This document shows positions 49,321 through 60,172 of a DNA stretch of 64,000 bases, in pieces. Numbering within the stretch: the first letter of the stretch is position 1; each line of letters starts with the position of its first letter. The position numbers and the translations under genes are program-made. Source of the DNA: Galbula dea (taxonomy: Eukaryota; Chordata; Aves; Piciformes; Galbulidae); contig VWZX01000869.1 in the NCBI GenBank assembly GCA_013399015.1, forward strand, positions 1,115,394-1,179,393, read 5' to 3'. A model generated the notes under the pieces. It was not told the origin of the DNA. It did not search any database and was given only the letters and a program-made list of their open reading frames with translations.

Positions 49321-52300
49321 CTGTCTGCTAAACTAACAATGAAACAGAGAAATCTAAGAAACACAATAATCCTCCATGCCACCACAGAGGAAGGAACACA
49401 CACACGGAAGGGGGGCCCAAGAGAACTGGCCACTGATTTATGGTGATTTTTCTGAGAGTAAAAGCATACCAGTCCCAAGTATTTGCTGCACCTCCATAAA
49501 AGAGCCTACTGTCCCTATACCAAACTTCACTGAATGACTGACTTTACAGTCCTACAAATTCATTTAAAGTCAGAGGTGGTTTAAGTTAATACGATGGATT
49601 GTAAACAACTGCAGTTCAGAAGGTGGTGTAAGTTTGCTTCCACCAATTTACTGGCAGAGGCTGCAAACTTCTTAAAATTGCCAGAGCTTATCTGCCAGTA
49701 CCCCAAGAAAAAAAATCACCAACAAGCTGTTCCTGCAAGAAGCATCCTTTAAAGTGAATATCTGTCTGACAAAATGCATAGCTGTTCAAGTTCAACAGAT
49801 TTTGTAACAATTTCTTGCAGATCTTAACCACTTTTGACTGTCTCAGACTTTTTATTCACCTCAATAAGAGAATAACAAGGTATTTTTGCCCTTAATGGAA
49901 ACTGAACTGAATTTGAAAACTGAATTTCTCTTTTAGAGCATGATATGGCCTTAAAAACAAGTGGAAAGATTTAAAGATGTTATGCCTCCAAGAACTCTAT
50001 GTTCATACTGAGACAAGAAACATCAGTGTGCTACACAAAATAGATTTTAATGCCAAATCAATCACACCAGGAGCGATGCAAAGTGACTTGCATGACCAAT
50101 GCATTTTCATTGGAATTATTCCAAGAGAGGAAACAAGAGGAAAGTGAAAAGCCAATTTCCACCTCCAAGATTTTTCCAGCATCTCCTACAAAACATTTTA
50201 CTGTCTCTACATAGAAACAAATCCAGACTACAGCACTACGACAGGTGACAGTCAACTGGAATGGCAGAGAGGTGCCTTTTTTAACAGGCCAAAGATGAGC
50301 TATCAAGCTTAGTAGCTAGAGATTCACTCAAGAGAAATCTTCAAGCCTCCAATCAATACTGCTTGCAAATTCTCTGTTTGATTGACAAGGAGAGAGGGAA
50401 GACAAGGGAGGACAGCCCACGGCCTCAGGTTCCCCAGGGAGGGGAACAACAGCACAGTTACGCATCTGAAATCAGTCACTGCGGAGAGAGAGGAAGGGTG
50501 AAGGCCATGGTATCCTGCTTGCCTGCCTTTCAGCACACAATAGCTGTCTCTGAGTCTGCAGGCTGATTTGTCTGGGATCCTCATAGCCAATGGCAAGAAA
50601 TAGTTTCTCTGATCCATTCTCTGCCCATGCCCAAGACAAGCTCTTGCTCTACCCTGCCTTTGGGAAGAATCCACACCTCTTCACTGACTTTATATTATGC
50701 CTCTAGTACCTAACTGAAATACTTTGGTTGGGACACTAAGGATCACAGCCATGAATACTATTTCTTTGCTGCTTCTGTAGGAAGCCAAATATTGGGCACC
50801 TGGGTAGGGAGAGGAGGACAACAGGACAGAGAGATACAGCAAGTATTTCTAGCAATATGACAAACAAACAAAAGGATCATCAAATGCAAGATACTTCATT
50901 AAAAAAACAAAACCCTGAACGGACCCCAGAGTCGAGCCAGCAGTCCTTCCAAGTCAGAGCGGTGGTAAGTCATGAAAGGCTTACATTCCTTCTGTCCATA
51001 TTCTACCTGAACCTTTCTTTCCTAATTCCTGGCTCAGTATCTTCTGCAGCCTGTAAAGACTATAGTTTCTGCTCCTATAAAGCACAAACAGTCCTCAGAC
51101 TAGGCTACCAGCAGCCCGTAACAGGCAGATATCTCAGCATCTGGAAGACTGTAGTTTTAAAGATCTGACAAGGAATAATATCTGAGCTTAGGTGGTAATT
51201 AAACTGTCTGAGCAACACTAAGAACAGATACATTATCTTTAACATCAGAAATGAAGTACTGTTAGAGAACATAGCACCTCTCTACACAGGAAATATACAA
51301 AATCGATCCTTCTCGTGCTGCTGGAAGCTCAACAGATACTCGTATGTTTGATCACATATTTGACATCACAGCTCCTACTGACTACTACCAGGTTTTCTGT
51401 GCAATCATGCTTGCATAAATTCACAGATCTCATACAACTTTAAATGACTTTCAGAAATAAATTTTCCTATTAGCCATTTATTATATAATGATTCATGGTA
51501 AAATTTCTTGAAGGCTACACTGAGCTTCTAGTCTGCGGAGGCAGCAGGAAAGAGAAACCAGGAGACATAAAACTGAACTAAGTAGACCACTCTGCTAATA
51601 CAGGCAGAAAAAAAAAGCAGGAAAGAGAAGTTCAAAATAAGGCCCAAGTTATATTTTATGTTTTGTGGCTTTAGAGATTATAGGGGGTAGATTATAAAAA
51701 TCAAAATCATCATTTTATGTCACATGCAATATTTTTGTGATTAGTGAACACAAAGCATTTAAGAGAGAAATTTAGAAAGCTGCACAAGAAATACAAATGT
51801 ACTTGATAGGAAAAGAGAACAAAGTATTTCACTCTTTGAAATAGCTAACCTTGTCATAGAAAGAGATCGAAGCTGTAAATGCTGGCTCTGTAGGTGATGC
51901 TCAGACAAATAGTTTCAGTAGCTGATACCACACTATTTGTGTATTTTTTTGTTGCTTATTTAATTCTCAACTGTATCTGAATCAGAGATCACACTTTCGT
52001 ATCTTCTAAGGGTTAAGAGATCCCCTGTGGTACCCTTCCATGAATCCATTTAAGTTAACATAAGGCTTTCTAAAAATCACCTTTTCCTGTATTTTTCCCT
52101 GACTTCATTATACACAGCACAAAGAGTACACCTTCATGGGAGACAAATACAATGGATTCTCTTTCCTTCCTGCTGGGAGCTCAGGATCCAGGAACACTTT
52201 TGGTTGTGCATTCAGCATCTTACAGCCACTTCTGCTGACAAACTCAATGATCCTATACACTCAACTGCTATTATTTTTTCATTAGAGTCCTTACAACCAA

Positions 52301-52535
52301 TTAACTGTGCAAATTGGAAGCATCTTCAGTTCAACAAAATAAATTCTTATCCACATAACAATGGACTGCCAGAAAATATCTAAGTATTCTGGCACATTAA
52401 TAACAGCCAGTGTATAACACCTTAGTCTAGAAAACTGTTTGCAGAAGACCACCTTCTCCTTCTGCCAAAGCTTCTACATGAATCTTTAGCAAAAAAGCAG
52501 TAGACAATTATGGTATGGTTCAAATTCTTATGATG

Positions 52536-52557
52536 ATGTGTGTTTTATAACACACAT
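52536..52557. repeat. Perfect inverted repeat (9-bp stem, 4-nt loop)
   Basis: ATGTGTGTT, the loop TTAT, then AACACACAT. The arms are exact reverse complements. The size would suit a small hairpin, but there is no U run or promoter to suggest a terminator or RNA gene, and vertebrate DNA has many such sites. Confidence 0.8.
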
Positions 52558-55502
52558 TTTCTGTTTCCTATATAAAACAAAGCCAGATCCAAAAATTCTC
52601 TAAGAACTGACAGAAGCTGAGTATTAAATAGCATGTGGGCAGTATACAAACTAGAAAGTGCCAAAACAATACTCTTTGGGTGATATCACGCTATCAATCC
52701 TACGATGTACAGCAGGTTAGATGATCACAGTATTTCCTTCAGCCTCGAGCCTATGAATTTGAGCCTAATTCTGCCTATTTCCATAGACACAATGCAATCT
52801 TCAGTTACAAGTATCACACATTATTTTCCCCCCTCACCCCTAAGCAGAAGACAAGTGATCTGGGAACAAACCAGACTGCCATCAATGGAATTCCTGCATC
52901 ATTTACTGTAAAACCTTGACATACTTACTAAAGAAATAATAATAATAAAAAAATGTTGTTGATGATTCACAGCCCTGCCTCTACTTCTCAGGAGCCATCT
53001 TATTCCCAACAACATTTTGTTTTCATCTTGAAATTATTACAACCAAAACTAAAATCCCACTCTTTCTTTTGAAGTTCTATCTTCTGTTTTACCACCAGTC
53101 TCTGATACTTGTGGTCTTCATTACTCACAGTTGAGTTCCTTAGTTGGGAATTAGTTCTTACTCCTTTTTCTTTTTCCCCTACAGCAGCAGCCAAGAGCTA
53201 CATATTTTAATTATCAAAAATAGCACATGGATATAAGTACTACAAAAAGAAATACATGACTATATCAGCATTTTTCTGACGTTGGTAACTCTCATTTTAG
53301 CTTGCTGCCTTCGGAGGGGCTAAGTATGTGTTTGTATCAGTTAACAGGGAAACAATTTTGAGTAAGACCCGTCTGCTTTCATAGCGCACCTATTTTATAT
53401 AGGATTAAGCCCGGAATTAGTGGAAGTATAAGAATCATTATTATCATTCTAAGATGATGTAATAATTTTCCAGATGCCACTTTGCCATCAGATTCTGTCC
53501 AGTGGAAGTTTGTATTGCAAGTATCTCCTAGAGAAAGAATGGGGGTTACAGAATGATGCCCATTTCATCACAGGTCTTGAAAACCTGTGTTTACATGTCC
53601 TCTGTTATTTGAGAAATCATCTCTTACGTTTTTCTATAGAAAGTCAACACACACTCTAACAAATGTAGTTAACCTAACAGCCAAAACTTGAGCAGGAAAC
53701 ATAGCTATCTCAATATATAAGTCATCACTGACAAGTAGAAAACATGCAGGAATCCAGGTTAAAATGAAAACAGCCTTAGAGGTCTGAGCCTCATGGAATA
53801 ACAACCCACATTTTTTCCTACTAAGTTGAATCTTGTTTCTTGAGTATTGATCCTTGATGTGATCGAGCAAAAGGGAAAAAAATAAATAAACTATTTATAA
53901 AATGTTCAAAAATAAACCTTCAAGTGTGACCACACTGAGTTTGTTACCTGTAAATACAGACAGCATCTGTCTGTCTTCCACAAACAATACAAGGATGTAG
54001 ACATTACAGAAATACAGTTGCATTTCACCTGGCAGTTTGATGCAGCGCACTTGCACATGACAACACATTGATTTTACTTCTACCTCCATGCAGACATCTA
54101 CGTAAAGAAATCCATTAGGCAGACAGTTCTCATCTCTATTGACTGACAGAGTGACAATCGAATACTTTTCACCTTCCAAATTGACTGACAGCTAGACACT
54201 TAAACAAGCCTTCAAGTTGCAATAATAGTATGAAACACTTTCAATTACCAGAATCAAACAAATCCATGATCCCACTAGTTGAATGTATTTTTCTGTCTGC
54301 TGCTATGCCTGGCTTGGTTTACATTGTTGTTTGGGCAATTCAGATCCCTAACAAGAATGCTACAAACAAACAGCAGCCCAGGGTTTCTAAACAATGAGTT
54401 ATACCTAAAGTAGTCTCACTACACAAGTTTGTAACCAGAAAAAATAAATATAGCCAGCCTTTTGAATCGCTTCCTTTCCAGCCTACCTAAGAAGCGAATC
54501 TTTTAAACTTACACAAAAAAATGCATGGGAAATAGCTGCCTCATTAGATAAGTGTCTTTCTGATACCAGTAAATGTTAAATGCCAGCCTGCCTTTAAAAG
54601 GTGAACATTTATTTCAGTAAAATGAAATTGTAACAAACAGCATTTTAACTCTGGGTCTAAATATAGGAACAGTTCGGACAATTTTCTAATTCAAAATCCA
54701 GGTATTTTTCTAAGTAATTCAAAATTTGATGAATGAAATTCTCTCCAATTAAAATTTTCATTTATCTAGGGCATAATAATGAATAACTGAATTTGGCAGA
54801 AAAAAAACACAGTGGGAAATTACATTTTTCATATACGACAGCTCATAAGTAATCAAAACCACATATATTTGCATTTTACAATTTCTAGAATGAATAACTA
54901 AGGTTGGAAGTATCTCATTTTCTGCAGACATCAATATGTGTTGCTGCAAGATATTCAGCATGATCAGACTGAAATATCTAAATGAACATGCTTATGAGTT
55001 AAACATATACACTGCATAACAGGCAAACAAGTAGGATCAGGGTGCGCTCTAATGTACTGTAATTGGGTTGACAGAAATAAAAGGAAAAGTCAGAGTCCAT
55101 CAAGAACTGTTCAGTAAAAAACACACAAAAAGCAAAAGATTGTCTTTACAATTGAACAGTTGCATCAAAAATGGTCAAAGCATTTTAAAAGACATAATTT
55201 TATGTTCTGAGAAAACAAGAACTGAAAATAAACCACGTTTCCATACATTTCTCTTACAAAAACTGGCTTTTAAGCCATGTTATGTCTAAGGAGGTTGAGT
55301 ACAGTTACTAACTTTTCCCCTCCCTCTCTACACACTGCTTGTTTTGTTTGGAATCTAGGCAGGTAACAGATAATCTTTACAAAATCCCAAGGTTGCTTTG
55401 CAAGATCCATCACAGTTTACATATATACAGCTGTATGAAAAGACTTTTTTTTGTTGGGTTTCTTCTTTGTATAAACAATGACCAGATCTTAAAATAAATG
55501 TT

Positions 55503-55571
55503 AAAAAAAACCCAAACCCAACCCTCAGATAAAGCAAAACAAAAACAACAACAACAAAAAAAACACCCACC
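55503..55571. repeat. A/C-rich low-complexity tract
   Basis: AAAAAAAACCCAAACCCAAC is followed, after a short break, by CAAAACAAAAACAACAACAAC. It is one of the recurring A/C tracts. Confidence 0.8.
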
Positions 55572-56410
55572 AAAATCTATTCTCTGAATTTAGCAAATAG
55601 AATGGTAAATCTACAGTACTGCAAATCATACACAGCATTCTGTGGCTACTGCAAAAATAGTATTTTAAAAGATTTTGAAAATAATGGTACAACATACTGT
55701 GATACTGTGAACACCAGTTTTACAGTATTAAAACTTTAAAGGACAAGTAAGAACACATTTTATCAGTTTGTCTCTTAGAAATAAATTAAATAATTAGCAA
55801 GAAAGCAATTACTTGGAAATGATAATACTCTTCCAAGGTTACTGTGCTTAGCATTTCTTCTTTTTTTTAATCAGTCAATACTATTTGAAGGCGTCAATAT
55901 AGAATTTACTGTGCACACAACATAAAATGACTCTTTCAGAAGAGACTTGCTGTTGCACACTATACTGCAAATTGATTTTCTGAAAAGGAATGCAGCCTGT
56001 ACTTAACCTAACAGTGTAACCTTGTTGTACTACATGAAAAGGGATCATGCATATTGATTTCTTTATTACAATTCCTCTTGTGATCAGTAAACATTCGTAA
56101 ACCCTTCTTCTTGGAAAAAAAGTATTTTTCTACTTTGAAAATAGCAAATATAAACAAGCTTCAGTTTTGAATTCTGAAACTGCCCTTTTCAGAAAGAGAC
56201 AGATGCCAGACTATTCTGGTTTTCTGTGCCCATATTTTAGGGGTACATTTTTGTTCAAGTTGCAAAAAGGAAGTGAATTGTATTTATGCCACTGATAAAT
56301 CACTGGTTTTGCTAAACTTAGAAAGTTTTTCCCTAAAAAAAAGTTATATTCTTGATGCATATACTCATTCTCGTTTAAAAACAATGGTTTGTGTATGAAA
56401 ACAGCAAAAC

Positions 56411-56456
56411 AGAGAAAAAAAAGAGAGAGGCACTAGGGGGGTGGGGGGGGGAAGGA
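56411..56456 (+). repeat. Purine-rich tract with G6-T-G9
   Basis: A run of A and AG units (56411-56430) is followed by six G, one T and nine G (56436-56451). Splitting the long G runs provides four stacks, so a G-quadruplex on the plus strand is possible. The surroundings are AT-rich, which makes the tract stand out. No promoter is evident beside it. Confidence 0.75.
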
Positions 56457-56589
56457 CGAGTAAAAGGTCTTGTACAATATCTACCAAAACTAAACCAGAA
56501 CAGTAATGGAACACAAATTTTATATTGCTTTCTTTTGAACACAATTTAACTTCAGAGTCTTTTAATATGGAGTTTCTGGAATAGATGTA

Positions 56590-57300
56590 AGCAATTAAAA
56601 AATTTCAACAAAAATGTTTTGCGAGGCGTAATTACTATAAGGTCACTAGATATTATTTGGAGTCAGTTTAGTTTATCACATTACAACATGACAGGACGTG
56701 AGGCAAAAATTATAAATTCCTTCCCTAAATCTGTCCTTTTCTGATTTAGATGGATGAAGAATAATTAACTCTTAATTATTCAGATGACTTCAAGGCAGTT
56801 TCAGGATTCAGTAAAGAATGCAGTCATTTTAACCAAGGAAAGCAGTCTCCTATCATTTATCAAATCTTGCAACTTGACCAATGATGAATAAAAAAATCTA
56901 TGTTTACCCATAGCCCTAACTGCTACCTTAGAGGTTGTTAAGCAACAAAATTTCCTTTAAATTCTACCATATGCAAATTATCAGATGCAATTTGCATTTT
57001 AAAGTATTTAACTCTACATATTTATTGGATTTTGAGGCCATGCTGATCATTGATTTATGTGCTTCTGGCAATCATATTTCCATATTTGTATGATTTTGAT
57101 GACAGTAATAATTCAAATATGCAGAAAGTTGTTCTTTGAACAATATCTTTAATTACGTCCTCAAAGCATCATTGTTTTGCCTGGTGTCCTGACAAAAATG
57201 GTTTGAAATGAGAAATGGCATTACGATCCGAAATGCACAGAAGTACATTTGTCCTTTGCTGTCTAGTACCAAATGCACAGAAATGACTTTTCATGTTAAC
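56590..57300. promoter_or_regulatory. AT-rich block with POU/homeodomain-type motifs (candidate conserved element)
   Basis: The block is non-repetitive and AT-rich. It contains the octamers ATGCAAAT (56971-56978) and ATTTGCAT (56990-56997) in inverted orientation 11 bp apart, plus several TAATTA-like cores (for example GTAATTAC near 56629 and AATTAACTCTTAATT near 56762). Octamers are bound by POU factors and TAATTA cores by homeodomain proteins. AT-rich sequence generates such motifs by chance, so only the close inverted octamer pair is a real anomaly. Enhancer function is inference and cannot be judged without alignment. Confidence 0.2.
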
Positions 57301-59170
57301 CAATCCTCAGCCCTAACCAGTCTGCAAAGCCCAGCAACCTTGCACGTAAAAACTTTATTAATTCTGACACACTTTCACGACAAATTCAATCACAGTTCAT
57401 AAGATTTCTGTTCAAAATGCAAAACCTGCCCCATTTACTTTGCCGCTAACTCAGAAAGTTTTGCTGCCACGTTTTTTTATTGGAGTTGTCACAAATTATG
57501 TGCACTCTTATGAAAGCTATCAAGAACTGTAATCATTAAAAGATCCACAAATATTTTGCCCATTTACTTCTCAAACACAACCATCAACCATGTCTTCTGT
57601 CACCACTATCAGAACAGTTTGTTTTAATACTAGTTTGGTCACTGGAACACATGTATAAACTTTTTAGAATAATTGTTCACTCATGTACAAATATACAAGA
57701 GTAATGCATTAGCCTACACGATGAACTTGTGTTTTAGTTAAGCATTTCTATTTATACTAATGTTCATTTAAATATTGTGCAAAAGTCAAATATTATCAGA
57801 ATAATATAACATTTTGCTTTAGTGCAGCATAGATTTACTAGTTTACTGTTTCCATAAGTAGTGTTCTACATAATACTCGTTCTGCCTTGTTCAGGGACAA
57901 TCTAATATTTAAAATAAAATAAACAGCAAACCCTTTTTCAAGTTATATATAATTTAAGAACTCTGTTTCTTTTAAAAAATGCATAAGTAGTTCCATAAAT
58001 AGAGTTTAAATTAACCTAAATTTATCAACATTTTTCCATCTGTAAAACACACAATATTAAATTCTTATGAAATCATTAGGCATACAGTTTGCTTACTCAG
58101 AAGCAACACATACTGCAGCATAAATGAGTGGTTTTCTCTCTTTTTTTGAAATATGCTTTACAAAAAGAACCTCCTTTGTACATTCCACCCTGACAGACAG
58201 ACAACAGCAATAACGAAGGTATGTATCAACTATGATGACTGTTAAAAAAATAAAAGCAAAAAAAAAGGAGAAACCCTCTATTCTTCACAATAGTGGCATA
58301 TTTTTTGGCCTGCAAATATCTCAAAACAATAGTTTTTCTTCAGAAAGACTTGAATATTTTATTTATGGGTGTTGAACACAAATTTAGTGCACACTATGAG
58401 TGTATAAAGCTCTGCTTTATTTTTTTATGAGAGCACCCCAGGCAAACAAACAATATAATGTAGACCTGATGTCAGCTACCCTAATATACTTGTTACATTT
58501 TTTTTTTTTTTAACTCCCTAGGTGGAAAGAATTCACAAGTTTGTTGTATCTAGTACTTATTTAAATAGAACCTCCTCTGGTCAGTAAATGAAAGGAAACT
58601 GGTCTAACATTGTGACATCCTTTAAAAAAAGGCATCTACTATTTTGTTAAATATTATGGCACACCACCATACCGAATCTACACCCACTAAACTATCAAAA
58701 CGCATTTATAGACAACTGCACTTTTACTGTGATTCTTGATTCACTGTAATGTAAGTATCTTGTCTTGTTCCGAGCAAGCTTACTGTTAGTAAAATATATG
58801 ACATTTGCTGAACAACCTTTAAGGAAGTAATTAGATAAAGACAAGCTGCTGTTTTTCAGCTCCTATCAGATTAAAAAATGTTTACCTCTTTACCAGACAG
58901 GTATGATGCACTTGCCATCAAAATAATGCATGTAAATTTACCATTAAGTAGATGTGTTAGTAACATTACAATTAAATACACAATCTGCGCAAAAAGAATT
59001 CATTTTTACTTACAAAATGCACAACATTTTACCTTTAAATCCTTCTAAAGATCATAAAGATAAATGCCTTTGCAATGTTTGAATCTGTTTGTAACATACA
59101 AGTGCTGCTGCTACTGCTGGAGATTAAGTTAAACCAGCGTTTTCACACGGAAATTGGAAAATTAACGTGA
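57301..59170. other. AT-rich non-coding DNA left of the CpG island
   Basis: No gene is recognised. A poly-T run lies at 58498-58511. Composition changes sharply from AT-rich to GC-rich at about 59160, where the CpG island begins. Confidence 0.65.
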
Positions 59171-59500
59171 GCCTCTCCCTCCCACACTCCCTAGCGGCGG
59201 AGGACGGAGGGGCACCGCGGCCCCAGCCCTATGCCCCTCCGGCCCCATGCTTGGCGTCGGGGGCCAGGCCGCGGGCAGCGGCTGGCCGCGGCCACCAGCG
59301 GCGGGAAGCTCTTTGGGCAAGGTGCAAGGAGAGGCAGCCCCGAGCGGCAGCTTTTCCCAGTGAAAGGCCTGGCCGTCGTCCCGCGGAGGAGCGGGCTTAT
59401 GGCCGGGCGCGCCGTTGCGAGGAGCGGGGAGCGGCAGCACGGGGGTGACAGCAGGCAGGGTCAGGGAGCGGCTACAGGGCCTCCTGGTGCCCCCGGAGAG
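59171..59500. promoter_or_regulatory. CpG island, candidate promoter
   Basis: About 33 CpG dinucleotides were counted in roughly 360 bp at around 70 percent GC, against AT-rich, CpG-poor DNA on both sides. The observed/expected ratio is about 0.75 by my count, meeting the usual island definition. Vertebrate islands of this kind usually mark transcription start regions that stay unmethylated. No TATA box is evident, as expected for island promoters. Direction is unclear. A plus-strand candidate acceptor lies about 480 bp to the right (59983), which would suit plus-strand transcription. Open frames through the island (159 codons minus, 127 codons plus) are expected because GC-rich DNA has few stop codons, and neither resembles a known protein. 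It could serve a lncRNA or an unseen first exon. Confidence 0.7.
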
Positions 59501-59983
59501 AGGCACTCCCAGGGAAATGCAGGCAGGGTGTGCAGGTCTGACTCTCTGGGTCTCTGCGTTTTTCCACCAAGCAAAACTTTTCACATCTGTGCACGTGTGT
59601 GTGTAATCAACTAACCTACGACTATGAAAAAGAGAGAACAATTTTGCTGAAATTAAATCCCAGAAAGGAAAAAAATAATAATAGTGATGCCCAATTCACT
59701 GTGACTAGCAAATTGTTTGTGTTAATGGGTAGTCTAGAAAGGATACCAGAGGAAACCAAAAATGAACACGCTTAATACCTCTCTGAATTCTTCCTAAATA
59801 ATTAGGTAAACAAAGTCTGAAGGCATTTCCAAGAAATTTAAACATGTGAGTAGACGTGAGTTTACAGAAGTTGAAATACATCCTAAGCAAATACTGTTTA
59901 GCGCTTTACAGTCCATTCTTAGAAGCACAACTGTTACCTTAGTAATTTCTGGTTTTCTTTTTTCCCCCCTTTCCTTTCTACAG
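59501..59983. other. Non-coding DNA between CpG island and candidate exon
   Basis: GC content falls quickly back to the local average. If the acceptor at 59983 is used, this would be intronic. It ends in a strong pyrimidine tract, TTTTTTCCCCCCTTTCCTTT, just before TCTACAG. Confidence 0.5.
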
Positions 59984-60048
59984 CCCGTTAAAATGGTCCA
60001 GGGACTTATTATTGTGCATCCCTTGTCCTGACCATAATTGTCCTCCAG
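59984..60048 (+). other. Candidate small exon, plus strand
   Basis: The preceding pyrimidine tract and CTACAG form a strong acceptor, and CCTCCAG followed by GTATAA is a moderate donor, giving a 65-nt exon. The frame starting at its ATG closes after twelve codons, so if real it is more likely a 5' untranslated or lncRNA exon than coding. Its position just right of a CpG island is the supporting context. Confidence 0.25.
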
Positions 60049-60157
60049 GTATAATCCTTCTCATGACTGAGATGTCCTAAACACAGCCAGGAGCTCTCCG
60101 GGGCAGCCAACATACATCAACCAAGGACCAAGTACTGGGTACATCCCAGTTCCACAA
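60049..60157. other. Non-coding DNA
   Basis: Nothing recognisable; it separates the candidate exon from the CTCF-like motif. Confidence 0.5.
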
Positions 60158-60172
60158 CCACCAGAGGGGACA
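60158..60172 (+). promoter_or_regulatory. CTCF-like motif
   Basis: CCACCAGAGGGGACA matches thirteen of fifteen positions of the CTCF core (CCASYAGRKGGCRSY); the mismatches are G for the central C and the last base. It lies about 660 bp right of the CpG island. CTCF sites often mark domain boundaries and promoter-proximal loops. Binding is not shown. Confidence 0.35.

Larger units (their letters stand above)
49321..56589. other. AT-rich non-coding DNA
   Basis: No gene or transposon is recognised. The part at about 50380-50660 is somewhat GC-richer, with short frames on both strands. A perfect 9-bp hairpin lies at 52536-52557, an AAT repeat near 52935, an A/C tract at 55503-55571 and a G-rich tract at 56436-56451. 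Confidence 0.6.

Noticed and set aside
50324..50674. 116-codon minus-strand open frame in a GC-richer patch
   Set aside because: No known motif, no matching splice pair, and an opposite-strand frame overlaps it.
59162..59641. 159-codon minus-strand open frame across the CpG island, and overlapping plus-strand frames
   Set aside because: GC-rich DNA has few stop codons, so long frames appear on both strands. The predicted proteins are low-complexity Pro/Ala/Gly/Arg-rich and match nothing I know.
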